DNA of 64,000 nt from Isochrysis galbana (taxonomy: Eukaryota; Haptophyta; Isochrysidales; Isochrysidaceae). Positions 49,190-59,108 of this stretch are shown piece after piece. The notes under the pieces are model-generated. The model searched no databases, was not told the DNA's origin, and saw only the letters and a program-made list of their open reading frames with translations. The translations under genes and the position numbers were made by a program. How positions within the stretch are numbered: the stretch's first letter is position 1; every line of letters begins with the position of its first letter. The stretch covers positions 2,115,344-2,179,343 of the forward strand of contig CM030933.1 in NCBI GenBank assembly GCA_018136815.1, written 5' to 3'.

Positions 49190-50030
49190 GTCCCAGGAAG
49201 GCCTTTTGAGTTGTTGTAAAGTTGCCCGTCCTTGGTGCGACGTACAGGTGGTAGGCCTCCTTTTTGCCTTGAGTGACGATCACCCCCTCCTTGGTTAGCA
49301 CCTTTGTGCGCCCTTGGTTGTTGGTTGCCTTTTAGAAAGATGAATCCCTGTTGTTCGAGTGCCTTGGCTAGCGAATTTATGTTGATGGCGTCCTTCATCT
49401 CGAATTTAAAATTGCGCACTACGAGGTGCGCCGTCACGTCTTTAAATGCGCTTGCTAGCGCCTTCGATGAAGCTTGAGGAAGCTCGCGGGCTTTGTCGTC
49501 AAGGGTCTGAAATTTGACGATCATGGGGTATTTCACCCCATGAATCGCGAATACGCCTTGATCCTTGAATTTGGCCTGATACTATTGCGCACAGTCCGCC
49601 GAGACCAGGATCTCCCATGGGCCCGCTGAGCTCTTCGCTAAGAATTCCGGCTCAAGGTCCACGCCCTCAAGCTTGTTGAGATGCGCTACAATGGCGCTGA
49701 GGGCCTCCTCATCTTTGATTTTGATGCCCCGGTCCGTAGAGGTGAATGTCATGATGATTTGCGAGTAGTCGTGTTGGTATTCTTGGTCTTCTTCTTGTTC
49801 CTCCCCTCCTTGGGGGGTTGCCTGCGTGTGCCCGTGGGGTGGGGGTCTCTTGATCAGTCCTTCGAGCGCTTGGTGAGTCGTCGTGTATGTATGGGATGGG
49901 GCCCCTGTCGGCTCCCTCCGTTTTGTGAGTTGGTAAGGCACACCATCCTTGGTGCCTTGTTGTTGTCGTATGTTGGTTTGTTGCTGGTTGTGGAGGGTGC
50001 GGCCGCTGTCGCGGCCTTTGTGTCTCCTTG
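49190..50030 (-). pseudogene. Retroelement-like reading frame with one in-frame stop
   Basis: From about 50,030 down, the minus strand reads as one protein interrupted by a single TAG at 49,582-49,584. Before it comes DEEALSAIVAHLNKLEGVDLEPEF and PWEILVSADCAQ; after it KFKDQGVFAIHGVKYPMIVKFQ, ALASAFKDVTAHLV and LAKALEQQGFIFLK. The tail is basic (RRTKDGQLYNNSKG). Upstream frames are Pro/His/Gln-rich. The layout recalls nucleic-acid-binding ORF1/gag proteins of retroelements, but no zinc knuckle is visible. Its end (ACAACTCAAAAGGCCT) matches the start of the roughly 210-bp interspersed repeat. A domesticated or decayed element is likely. Confidence 0.5.
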
Positions 50031-51274
50031 AGGGTGCGTGGGATGTGCGTGGCTTGGTCGGTGTAGTCCCGTGCTGTCACTCGGGTTTCAGCTGACCCCA
50101 GTGTGGGCCTCACTGGTTCACATTGCTGAGTCCTGCAGCTGATGCTACAGGATTCAGCCTCTGTTGTGTTGGTGGTCTTGCCGACCGGCCGGGTCTGCGC
50201 CTCGTGCTTGCGCACGAGGTCAGTGCCGCGGCGTTGTAGGGGCCCAGCCCGGAGGCTTTCCCTATGGGAAGATGGGCCCTGAGGCTCCTCTTGTTCTTGC
50301 TTTCTGATGGGGTGTCTGTGCTGGTGGATGTGGTATGTTGTGTGGAGGTTGATTCTGTGTTGTGCGTGGCTCTGTGCGCGTGGCGAGGTGCGGCCCGCGG
50401 CCACCTGGGTGGGCGAGAGCTCTGGGAGAGGACGGTGCGGTTGCGTGACGTCGGCCATCACTTGGTCAGCCGGCGCGGTGGAGTGGGCGAAGAGAGAGGA
50501 GGGGAGCGTGGCGCGCTCCATGACCCTATCGTTATAACGATAGTTGAGCTTAGGCTTAGACAGAATAAGGAACCGATCCCCCCGCGGGCGCGACTGCAAA
50601 TTCTTTACGGGTAGAGCGCGAGCGCTCGGCTGACTGAGGGGGGGGGGGGATCGATGCGCACCATTTCTTGGCGAAGATTTTGGTTGTGGCAGGTGGCCCA
50701 CTTGAGGATTTTGCTTAGGCATCCCGCCACGATCAAAGCAAATGCAGCCCCATCCTTAGTACTTATTAGAAAGTCCAGTGCTCACGCGTCACGCGATAAG
50801 AAAGAGACGCCAGGCGCTAGCCGGCGAAGCTCATACAACAAAACTAGCCACGGACTACAGCTACAGCTAACGCGTGCACTTGGTCTTGCAGTGCAGGCTC
50901 GTCGGTTTGCAAATTTTATGATGGGCCTAGAATAGCCTTTCAGTAAACTCGCGCAATCCGCTCCCACGCTTGGCAAAGAACCGTTGAGACGGTGAATGGC
51001 AGTTCAGCCATTCTCCCTGCACTGCGAAAAATTGCTAGTCCACGCCCTTGCGAGGCATCGTCTCCGATTCCAAGGAGGAAAACATCCAAGGAGGAAAGGG
51101 GAGTAATTGACCCCACTACAAGTGAAGCTGCATGATCAAATCGCAAGTTTCCTCACCTCGACAATTTCATAGCTGCCACAGAAGAAAGGATTGGGTCGGC
51201 AAGAAGCGCTACAAGAAGCTGCACTTGGAAGGCGTCCATACATGAAAAAATGGGCATCTACTAGGGCATGCGTA
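50031..51274. other. Intergenic, partly repeat
   Basis: Positions 50,031-50,490 continue the Pro-rich frame of the retroelement-like sequence. Positions 50,491-50,548 hold a repeat end. Positions 50,640-50,650 are a G-run. The remainder to 51,274 has no gene, but may hold a 3' exon of the large coiled-coil gene: ATGAAATTGTCGAG|GTGAGG is bounded by splice-like sites at 51,145-51,180 on the minus strand. Confidence 0.45.
50491..50548 (-). repeat. Copy of the GATAGGGTCATGGAGCGCGC repeat end
   Basis: On the minus strand, AACTATCGTTATAACGATAG leads into GGGTCATGGAGCGCGCCACG and CTCCCCTCCTCTC, matching the arms of the palindromic repeat at 34,056-34,413. ACTATCGTTATAACGATAGT is itself a perfect 20-bp palindrome. 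Confidence 0.65.
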
Positions 51275-54200
51275 TCATGGTGCTGACAAAATGATGGGGC
51301 AAAACACACCTGCTGATTGTGATCTTGTGCGTCCGATAGTCGACATCGGGGCAAAGCTTGATGCGTCACTCTGCCTACCGCTGCGTTCAGCAAGCCGGCG
51401 TTTTGTGGCGGCAAGCGCATCTTCTTGTGGATGAGATGCTTCGTCTGCAGTCGGGGCGTAGCTGGAAGCGATTGACCAGCCTGGCGGGCGCTGTAGGGCT
51501 GAGCCCATCGACACACGGCTCGAGGGCAGTCGACCCCCTCCTAGAGAGATGCGCTGGTGCACACTCTCCCGCTTCCTTGCATGCTCTGGAGAAGGCGATG
51601 GACGAGGCGGCGGCTGTGGCAATTTGCTCGGAGAAGTGCAGCTAATACTCGACCAGTGGTCAGGTGACGCCATCTTGGATTGAAGCGAAATGTGACTAGA
51701 TGACAAACCGAGTGACGAGCTTTGGAGCGCGCGCTGCAACTGTGCTCGTAGTTGGTCGATAGTGCTCTTGCCATCGACCACATCGGACATTGCTTGGTCG
51801 AGCATGTCATCAACATCTCGAAGCTCTGCGCTAAAAGTGGACGTGTAAACCTGACGCAAATGAGACTCTGATAACGCCGATTGGCGTACGATTTGCGAGA
51901 GCTCTTCGCGTGCGTGCTGAAGGCTTGAGAGGGCATCGCGCAGTTCTGCAGCCTTAGAAGTAAGCTGTGTTCGCAAAGCTGATTCGACCTCAGCTTGGCC
52001 CTGAAGACGAGCCCGTGTGAGGGACAGGGAGTGTTCTGCCTCCGAGCGCTTGTGGTTGGCGATGCGTGCTACCTCTTGATTGGCTGCAGACTCATTCAAC
52101 GCCAAGCGCTCCGCCTGTCGAGCCTCGCGTGCATCTTCTTCAGCAGTACGCGCGCGGTGTTGCTCGTTGGCTGCCCGGGTGATTTCCTCGGATGCAATGC
52201 GACGAGCTTCCTCTTCCGCCAGCTTGGCACCATCCAACGCTCGTAGTGCCTCATCGTGCGAGCGCCGCAGCTCCTCTGCATGGCATTGCTGCAGGCGTGC
52301 CGACTCTTGGAGCTGGGCGATCTCATCTGAGAGTTTGGTGCAAATCACACTCCATTCTTGAATGACGGCCTGTTTGTCAACCTCGGAGGCCCTCGTCTGC
52401 GCGAGGAGTTCGCCCTTCAGCTTTTCCACTGCGCCGAGGAGGTTCACTTCACGCTCCCGGCTAGCCTTGACCAGTGTAGCGTGATGGTGAGCCTCTTGCC
52501 GAGCATGTTCTGCAGCCGCCTCCGAATCAAACCGCTGAGCCTGAACTTGCTGAATCATCTCCGCAGTAGAGAAGGCCAATTGTGCAATCATTTTCTGCGC
52601 TTGCGCGAGCTCGTCCTCGCCATCCGCAACCTGCCTGATGAGCCGCTCGTACTCGTGTTGCGTGAGAATGCTCGATTCGCCTGCACGGTTCTGCAAATCG
52701 GACAATTCACGCGCATAGAGACTCATGCGCTGTAACTCTTCCTTGAGGCGCGCTATTTGCTCATGCTCCGACGCGTAGTGCTGAGCGTCCATCCTTCGAC
52801 GCTCTTCGGCGTCCGCTACGGCCTCAGCTTTGGCCGCAGCGACAGCCGCGTCCATTTCTATCTTGCCAATCATTTCGCTTACAATCGTGGAAACCACGCT
52901 GGCCGAGGCTACTTTCGCATCGATGTCAGCCGTCTCGGCCGAAGCCTTCTCACTGTCATCAAGTTGTTGACGTAGATCATCGCGCTCAATCTGCAGCTCA
53001 TTCAGAGTTTGGAGCAGCGTGTCCAACTCTTTCTGCGATGCAACCACGGCATTGCCATCCACAGGAGGCGACCACACGCCCACAAGCTGGGTTGATAAGT
53101 CACGAAGTGTGGACTGATTTTGCTCGCATAAGTCGCTGAGCTCGTGGAAATCTTCAATCCACAAGCCCATTTCCTCGATTACCCGATGCTGCTTGGCGCA
53201 ACGGGCACTCAGAGCAGTACACCTTGCGGTGACTCCCTCGTACCGTCGAGAAGCAATCTGGGACTCATCCTTCTGCTGATGATAGAGGATACGGAGGTCC
53301 GTCTCGAGCTTGGCAACCTGCGCAACAAGAGTGTCTTGTTTGCTAATCGCGATGGCAGCCGCCTGAAGCGCGGCATCCCGCTCGCAGAAAGCGGCTTCAC
53401 GTGCCTCACGGTCCTTTTCGGCCGCTGCCTTGTAATCGACAAGAGATTCAGCCTCTGCTCGGGCGGCGTCGGCCTCTTGCAGAAGCGTCTGGATGTGGGA
53501 CTGTTGTTGCACGAGCTGCTCGTTTAACTGTGCAATTTGTACTCGCTCGGCCTCGATTTTGTTGCGCATACTGGCCTCGCTTGCCTTATACGAAGCCAGC
53601 TCATTTGCATGTTCCTGCTTGAGTTTATTGACGTGCACTTCAGCTGCCAATGCGTCCTGCTTCGCAGTAGCTTGCTGACGAGCAATCTCGGCACGCAAAA
53701 GCTCGTTCGATATAGTGACAGCCTCGAGCTTGTGCATGAGACTTTCAACGCTCATGCCCGCTGTGGCCTCCATGGCACTATGCACAATCTTGGCGATCTG
53801 GGCATTCTCCTTTCTGGCCTCGTTGGACTGTTTCTCAACGGCTTCTCTTAACGCCTTGATCTCCGCCTGAAGTCTCTCACGCTCCAGGTTATGAGCGCTA
53901 CGTGTCTGCTCAAGCTCGGCCCGGAGTGTTTTCACACGTTCGCACTTTGTTGCATATGAAATATATAGCGCACGCCCCTCATTCAGGATCCTGTCATGCT
54001 CAGCCTGCCAAGCGCTCGCGTCTTCTTGCGCATTGACAAGTTTTGAAACAAGCTCCCGGAGCACTTCATTGTCGTCATCTAGAGAGATTCCGTTGTGCAT
54101 CTCGGAGTCGGTCTCTTCTGCAGCACATGGAGAAGCCGGCTCCAGGTGTGAAACTGATTCCTCACTGACTTCATCACGCATGGGGGACACTTCGCAATCC

Positions 54201-55081
54201 ATGCTGATGGTGGCCTCGGCCCTGCAGCTCACTGGTGGGGTAGTTGGCGCGGGCTGAATCGTCTCGGTGAGCCCTCCTGGCGATATTGGAGTGCTATCAA
54301 TCTCACTTTTCTCACTGCCCGATGGAAACATGATCCCAATCGCGTCTGCCCCTATTGGAGCCTCTCCCGCACTCTGGAGCAAGAGCTCTTCCTCCCAATG
54401 CTCGCTGCTCGTCGGGGAAGAGACGGGCAGTGGCCCATCTGATACCTCTGAAGATGCGCACCACTCCTGAAGCAGAACCATCGCTTCGTGTTGCTCAGCT
54501 CTCTTCAGAGAGGAGGTAGGAACGTGTGGATCTATCGGCTTGATGGGTGACTGGGACTCCTGAGGCAGCTGCTCTGTCTCAACTTGCTCGCCTTCCGCGA
54601 GCGAAGACGAGAACTTGGCACCCTCCGCATTGCCCAAGGAAGAAATAACATCATCGGGCGGATGCTGAGCCTCGTCAGCCTCATCACCAATTGAGCTTTC
54701 CGACTCCATCCGTGGATGTGCGCTCACGCCATCTTGGTTGAGCGACTCTGAACTTGGAGGCGAGAAGGTCATGAGCGGTGGAGAGTTGCTGTGGTCCTTT
54801 GCCACTTGCGGCGAATCAGACGACCACTCCCGCTGCAGCTCTGCCCGTGGGTCGGGTCCGTTCTCCTGCTCTGACTGCTGGCCCAGCTCTGCGTGGCTGC
54901 GCAGAGCGCTGGCGAGAGGAGACCATCCAAGCGGCATCCTCGCAGGCGACGGCTTGGTCGGTCCAGCGAACCTGGGCTCGGGTGTGTTGACTGAGCGCTC
55001 AAGCAGTGCGGGCCTCCTCCTAGCGGGCGACGCTGTCAGCGCCGCATCCATCAGGTTGGCGTCGGTGGGCACCGACAGCAT
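51275..55081 (-). CDS. Large coiled-coil protein, unknown family
   Basis: 1268 residues from ATG 55,081 (MLSVPTDANLMDAAL). Residues 1-330 are Ser/Pro/Glu-rich and probably disordered. From about 340 to 1110 it is an almost continuous coiled coil (LRAELEQTRSAHNLERERLQ, LREAVEKQSNEARKENAQI, EEARRIASEEITRAANEQ). The last 150 residues are Ser/Arg/Pro-rich (RPPGWSIASSYAPTADE). Such a plan is seen in centrosomal, Golgi-tethering and cytoskeletal scaffold proteins, but no signature places it. A splice donor (AG|GTGTGT) lies 9 codons before the stop, so a different last exon is possible. It is divergent from the F-box/E2 gene. Confidence 0.75.
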   Translation of the reverse strand: MLSVPTDANLMDAALTASPARRRPALLERSVNTPEPRFAGPTKPSPARMPLGWSPLASALRSHAELGQQSEQENGPDPRAELQREWSSDSPQVAKDHSNSPPLMTFSPPSSESLNQDGVSAHPRMESESSIGDEADEAQHPPDDVISSLGNAEGAKFSSSLAEGEQVETEQLPQESQSPIKPIDPHVPTSSLKRAEQHEAMVLLQEWCASSEVSDGPLPVSSPTSSEHWEEELLLQSAGEAPIGADAIGIMFPSGSEKSEIDSTPISPGGLTETIQPAPTTPPVSCRAEATISMDCEVSPMRDEVSEESVSHLEPASPCAAEETDSEMHNGISLDDDNEVLRELVSKLVNAQEDASAWQAEHDRILNEGRALYISYATKCERVKTLRAELEQTRSAHNLERERLQAEIKALREAVEKQSNEARKENAQIAKIVHSAMEATAGMSVESLMHKLEAVTISNELLRAEIARQQATAKQDALAAEVHVNKLKQEHANELASYKASEASMRNKIEAERVQIAQLNEQLVQQQSHIQTLLQEADAARAEAESLVDYKAAAEKDREAREAAFCERDAALQAAAIAISKQDTLVAQVAKLETDLRILYHQQKDESQIASRRYEGVTARCTALSARCAKQHRVIEEMGLWIEDFHELSDLCEQNQSTLRDLSTQLVGVWSPPVDGNAVVASQKELDTLLQTLNELQIERDDLRQQLDDSEKASAETADIDAKVASASVVSTIVSEMIGKIEMDAAVAAAKAEAVADAEERRRMDAQHYASEHEQIARLKEELQRMSLYARELSDLQNRAGESSILTQHEYERLIRQVADGEDELAQAQKMIAQLAFSTAEMIQQVQAQRFDSEAAAEHARQEAHHHATLVKASREREVNLLGAVEKLKGELLAQTRASEVDKQAVIQEWSVICTKLSDEIAQLQESARLQQCHAEELRRSHDEALRALDGAKLAEEEARRIASEEITRAANEQHRARTAEEDAREARQAERLALNESAANQEVARIANHKRSEAEHSLSLTRARLQGQAEVESALRTQLTSKAAELRDALSSLQHAREELSQIVRQSALSESHLRQVYTSTFSAELRDVDDMLDQAMSDVVDGKSTIDQLRAQLQRALQSSSLGLSSSHISLQSKMASPDHWSSISCTSPSKLPQPPPRPSPSPEHARKRESVHQRISLGGGRLPSSRVSMGSALQRPPGWSIASSYAPTADEASHPQEDALAATKRRLAERSGRQSDASSFAPMSTIGRTRSQSAGVFCPIILSAP

Positions 55082-55385
55082 CTCTCTCGTTCACCCCACC
55101 GCTCGCAGGCGGCGCCCCAACAGCGATCGTTTGACTGGAGCGGCGCGCCCCGACCGTCAAGTCACGCTCCGGTACAAGTTAAAAACAGAAGGCCGGAACG
55201 CGCGCGCGCGTGCGGAAGGAATGAGCCCCATCTCGGTAGAAATAGATAGAGTAAAGAGATCAGAATAGTAGAGACTTGCAGATGCGAACAGCGCGCGCAT
55301 CTACAAAACAACGATACCCCCGCTCGGACCCCCTCCGGTATCGGTACTCGCGCCTTTTGGCAGAGACGGTTTGAATCCGGTGCCG
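55082..55385. promoter_or_regulatory. Divergent promoter of the coiled-coil and F-box/E2 genes
   Basis: 304 bp separate the two start codons. It contains CGCGCGCGCG near 55,199-55,210 and AT-rich sequence (ATAGATAGAGTAAAGAG) at 55,240-55,260. A shared promoter is inferred from geometry. Confidence 0.45.
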
Positions 55386-56411
55386 ATGGTGGCCACGCTC
55401 GTGGCGCCCGAGGACCATGCCGAGCCAGAGGAGGAGGCGAGCTCTCCCCTATTGCGAGCGGTGCAGATTGATGGCATCTCAGAGTACATCGCCCTCTTTC
55501 TGGACCCGCCATCCATAGCGCAGCTGTGTGCCTGCTGCACCTCGCTGCATAGCCGGTTTGGCGCGCCAGCGCTTTGGGAGCGACTGCTGGAGCAGCAATT
55601 CAGCGTCGGCGAGCTCACGGATGATGAAGGCCCGCGTGTAGCATATGCGAGGCATGAAGTAATTCAACGCTGGGGCTTGCACAAAGCCCGGGGGGTGCCG
55701 TTGACGACTCCCACAACGTTGAGCTCTGGACGGCGAGGAAACATGTGCAGGGCCATGCACATGCACACCTCTTCTGCTGGTTCAATGCAGAGCACCAATA
55801 CGTGCCCATCTCCAATCAGCTCCAAGCGCCTCACGCAACGGAATAAGGAGAACGCGTCGCCAAACACGTCGTTCTCACGAATGACGGCCGTGCGACGACG
55901 GCGGACTACATCCAGCCCAGCACATGTGAATGAAGCAATGCTCGCGTTCAACACGAGGTTGAAGCAGGATCTCTTCCATATGATGACATCCAACCATAGC
56001 GATGCGTTCGGGGCGTTCCCGGACACTCCAGGCGACTTTACAAGCTGGAGTGGCTTCATCACATGCAGTGCTCCTGGAAGTTTGCACGAGGGGATCCGCT
56101 TCCAAGTCAAGCTTAAATATGACCTTGACTCACGGGGGAACACTACGATACCCATGATCAGGTTCATCCAGCCGTATTGTTTCCACCCAAACGTGCGACC
56201 CGACGGGACCATCTGTGCCCGTGCACTTGAGAAGAGGGTCGTTGCGGTGGACGCCGTGTCTACAATTTTATCTCGAGTGAGCGATTTGTTGTCCCGCCCT
56301 TGCTTTGCTGTTGCACCAGTGAACAAGCTCGCTGCTGCACTTTGGTATGGTGACAGAGGGGTTCTCAGGCGGCATCGACCTCATCCCCAAGTAGTCGACG
56401 ATACCAATTAG
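55386..56411 (+). CDS. F-box and ubiquitin-conjugating (E2) domain fusion protein
   Basis: 341 residues from ATG 55,386 (MVATLVAPEDH). Residues 24-72 look like an F-box (ISEYIALFLDPPSIAQLCACC, then ALWERLLEQQF), the domain that binds SKP1 in SCF ubiquitin ligases. Residues 80-180 are a basic, Ser-rich linker. Residues 183-310 form an E2 fold: RLKQDLFHMM helix, WSGFITCSAPGSLHEGIRF, MIRFIQPYCFHPNV with the HPN motif, then GTICARAL with the catalytic-position Cys at 277. The helix VSTILSRVSDLLSRP follows. Known E2s lack an F-box; a fusion would place the conjugating enzyme directly on the ligase scaffold. The F-box call is weaker than the E2 call. The tail (RRHRPHPQVVDDTN) is short. Single exon. 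Confidence 0.78.
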   Translation: MVATLVAPEDHAEPEEEASSPLLRAVQIDGISEYIALFLDPPSIAQLCACCTSLHSRFGAPALWERLLEQQFSVGELTDDEGPRVAYARHEVIQRWGLHKARGVPLTTPTTLSSGRRGNMCRAMHMHTSSAGSMQSTNTCPSPISSKRLTQRNKENASPNTSFSRMTAVRRRRTTSSPAHVNEAMLAFNTRLKQDLFHMMTSNHSDAFGAFPDTPGDFTSWSGFITCSAPGSLHEGIRFQVKLKYDLDSRGNTTIPMIRFIQPYCFHPNVRPDGTICARALEKRVVAVDAVSTILSRVSDLLSRPCFAVAPVNKLAAALWYGDRGVLRRHRPHPQVVDDTN

Positions 56412-57000
56412 GGGTCTTAAGTGCATCCCTAGTCTAGACCGTACTAGAAGTCAAACGATCACTTTCCACTTCGCCAATGTTTGCTTCTTTCGGGGTAATA
56501 TTGCCCTTCTCAAACTTTCCTGGTTTAATTCTCACCTTCTAAATCTCACCTTCTTCTCCATGCTATGCCTTGATTCTCTTCCTCTCCTGCCGACATCTCT
56601 TTATGATCTCTCCAGTTTGGTAAAAAAAAACTTTTATTATTCTCGCGTGGCCCAGTACCAGTACCCAGTACCGTGTTTTGCTACCACGCCTTCGCCTTCG
56701 CTCCTTCCCTACCCCTACCCTTCACTCCTTCACTAACCTGCTTTGCGCGCATATTAGACAACTAACCACACATACATACGTACATATACGTACGTGTGCG
56801 CTAATGTCGATATTAATGCACTGGCACTGAGCCTATTTATAGATACGGTATAGCACACAATATGCTGTATTATGCTATGAAACAAGGGTAAATAAATATT
56901 GTACATAAAAGAGAATGATTGAAAGCTAAAGCCACGCAGTACATACACATACGGAGAGAAAAGAGAGACCAGACAGAGACACACACGACACTCAACCCAC
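56412..57000. other. Intergenic, AT-rich
   Basis: TA-rich with short ACATACGTACATA-type simple sequence at 56,765-56,795. It may include the decayed 3' part of the hAT transposase gene on the minus strand. No other gene is seen. Confidence 0.45.
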
Positions 57001-57220
57001 GACCCACGATCCGCTTGTTATAGCGACTCATGAGAGACACTTGCAAATGATCGGAAAGCACACTGGATTGTTGTTCACCATACATTGCACGGAGCAACGA
57101 AAAGACACGTTCACACGATGCAGAGTTAGGTAGGGGAAACAGCGAAGACAACTCGTGCGCTCGTGCGGCCTTTGCCCACGCTGGAAAAAGCTTGCTGTTA
57201 TCGCGCCACCACCCCAGCAC
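57001..57220 (-). pseudogene. hAT transposase C-terminal dimerisation domain relic
   Basis: The minus strand encodes WWRDNSKLFPAWAKAAR, LFPLPNSASCERVFSLLRAM and VLSDHLQVSLMSRYNK. This is the hATC dimerisation domain, whose hallmarks are a W-rich start, 'P.S.A..ER.FS' and a final Leu/Asn helix. The zinc-finger and catalytic RNase-H-like parts are not present upstream: the frame starts at 57,220 next to unrelated sequence. It shows that hAT transposases have existed in this genome, which fits the 8-bp duplications around the MITEs. Confidence 0.8.
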
Positions 57221-57662
57221 GCCTTAGGAGAAGTCGTCGTGGCGTGGGCGGCCGTAGCTAGGTATTAGGTAGGCAGGAAGTTGTGCCTTCAGAAGGTTCG
57301 GGTCAATGCCCCCCTCATCATCAGACTTGCCAAGGGAAGAGGGGGGCAGCCCCCCGGGCGCCGGGGGCCGCGGGCGGGCGGGCGGGCGGGGGGGGGGGGG
57401 AATTTCGCTTCGCGGAAGCCCATATTTCGGTCAAATTTCGGGGCTTCGTTAGTCCCCCAAATTTCGTAAAAAATTTCGCGAAACTCTGGCCGGGCCCAAT
57501 ACACCCACACCCTGCACCCTGCCAGCGGAATTCTACAAAAGTTTTGTGGAACTAGTGAAGCACGACTTTCTGAAAGTCTTGAACTACGCCCTCGCGATAG
57601 GACAGCTGAGCGTATCCGGACGAGGGAGCGTGCCCTCCCCCATGCGAACCACGTACTACTCG

Positions 57663-57694
<32 letters not shown>

Positions 57695-57908
57695 TAGAGC
57701 TCTACATAAATAAACTTAGTTCGCAAATGATGGTTTAGAGCAGAGAGCGCGCGCACGGGGGGGGGGCAGCGACCCAGCGAGGGGAAGAGAGGGAGGGAAC
57801 AACGCCCGCGCGCCACGGCGAGCGCCCGCCGAGCGAGCGCCGCACAGTGCCTGTACGCACCCTTCTCTCCTCTCTCGTGCGCGTCGCGCGCTTCCTCGTG
57901 GCCGCGCA
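57221..57908. other. Intergenic with (TAC)n microsatellite
   Basis: Positions 57,340-57,405 are G/C-rich with a 12-nt G-run. Positions 57,405-57,485 contain AATTTCG repeated several times. A (TAC)n tract spans about 57,653-57,692. No gene is supported. The last 150 bp are presumably the methyltransferase promoter. Confidence 0.5.
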
Positions 57909-59108
57909 ATGCCGTCGAGGCGTAATATGCTGCTGTGCGCCTCGGCGCTTGCCACACTCACTCTCGCGCGGCCTTCGGCAAACGCCTGCCCGCCCAGCTG
58001 CGCAGTCAACGAGCTGGCGCAGCTGTACGACCAGTACTGCTCGGATAAGGGGACGTTCTGGCAGAGCAAGCACCACTATGGCTCGGCCTACCACTCTATC
58101 TTAGGTTCGATCCGCGGTGCCGTAGAGTCGATCCTCGAGATTGGCATCGGCGAGGACACCGCGCCCTCCGTTGCCTCATGGCTCAAGTATTTCCCAAAGG
58201 CACACATATACCCGATCGACATCAAGACCACGCAAGAGGTGGCGCGCAGAGCGGAGCCCGACGGCGCAACAGATCGACTCGTCAAGCACCAGGCCCAATT
58301 TGGTTGCGAGTACAATCGCTCGATGTGGACGGACCCAAGAGTGCACCTCACTCTTGACACGGACGCATCAAATCCCAAGCAACTTGCAAAGGTCAACCTG
58401 CCAGAGCAGATTGACATCATCATCGACGACGGTTCGCACCGCTTCCTCGACCAGGAGCGCACGTTCCTCGTGTTATGGCCGAAGCTGCGCCCAGGCGGCT
58501 TTTACATCATCGAGGACATGCTCGTAGGCGCGCTCCCATGGGACTCTGGGCACGCTTTACAGGTGCCCGCAAACAATACGGGCTGTGGTCACGAGTGCTT
58601 CTTCCCGCAAAGGATCGCGGACCACCCTTTCATGTTTGATCGCTTCGGCTATGGTAAGGATTCGGCGTCTCTAAAGCTTACGAAGGAGACGCGGGACATC
58701 CTGCGAAAAAACGACTGGTTCTGGGTCGTCACAGGGCAGCACAAGGGGGGGGGGCTTGATTGTTCGGTCATCATCCGGAAGACGGGCCCAGCTCTCGGCC
58801 TTGCACCTGTGGGTCTCAATCCCTCTCTGGCAGAATCTCCAGATCTTGCTGGTGCAGCCTTAGCTCAGGCACAGGACGCGTTGCGGCAAGCGGAGGCGCA
58901 GCAGCGTAAGCTGGACGACGAGCACCGGCAGCTAATGTCGGCCATCCGTTCGATGGAAGAGCGGATGCAGCGTCAATGGGCTGACGCACCAAAGCCCTCT
59001 AAGGACAATGCTCGGGGCAATTATTTGTGGCCCCTACTGGCGATCTCAGTGGTTCTCAACTGCTACTTGCTCGTCTTCCGGAATAAACGCAGCGACCGCA
59101 GATTCTAG
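57909..59108 (+). CDS. Secretory-pathway SAM-dependent methyltransferase with C-terminal anchor
   Basis: 399 residues from ATG 57,909. Residues 1-27 look like a signal peptide (MLLCASALATLTLA... ANAC). The catalytic domain starts near YCSDKGTFW (43-51), continues with motif I ILEIGIGED (75-83), the acidic YPIDIKT (101-107), IDIIIDDGSH (168-177) and GGFYIIED (196-203). These motifs are typical of class I O-methyltransferases of the macrolide/rhamnosyl MycE-like group. A coiled-coil stretch (LRQAEAQQRKLDDEHRQL) spans about 318-345. A hydrophobic helix (LWPLLAISVVLNCYLLVF) lies at about 373-390, followed by a basic tail. I infer a lumenal enzyme, perhaps modifying glycans or secreted metabolites. 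The substrate is unknown. Confidence 0.82.
   Translation: MPSRRNMLLCASALATLTLARPSANACPPSCAVNELAQLYDQYCSDKGTFWQSKHHYGSAYHSILGSIRGAVESILEIGIGEDTAPSVASWLKYFPKAHIYPIDIKTTQEVARRAEPDGATDRLVKHQAQFGCEYNRSMWTDPRVHLTLDTDASNPKQLAKVNLPEQIDIIIDDGSHRFLDQERTFLVLWPKLRPGGFYIIEDMLVGALPWDSGHALQVPANNTGCGHECFFPQRIADHPFMFDRFGYGKDSASLKLTKETRDILRKNDWFWVVTGQHKGGGLDCSVIIRKTGPALGLAPVGLNPSLAESPDLAGAALAQAQDALRQAEAQQRKLDDEHRQLMSAIRSMEERMQRQWADAPKPSKDNARGNYLWPLLAISVVLNCYLLVFRNKRSDRRF

Noticed and set aside
48957..49301. Gly/Pro-rich frames near 49.1 kb
   Set aside because: They translate nearly pure poly-C/G.
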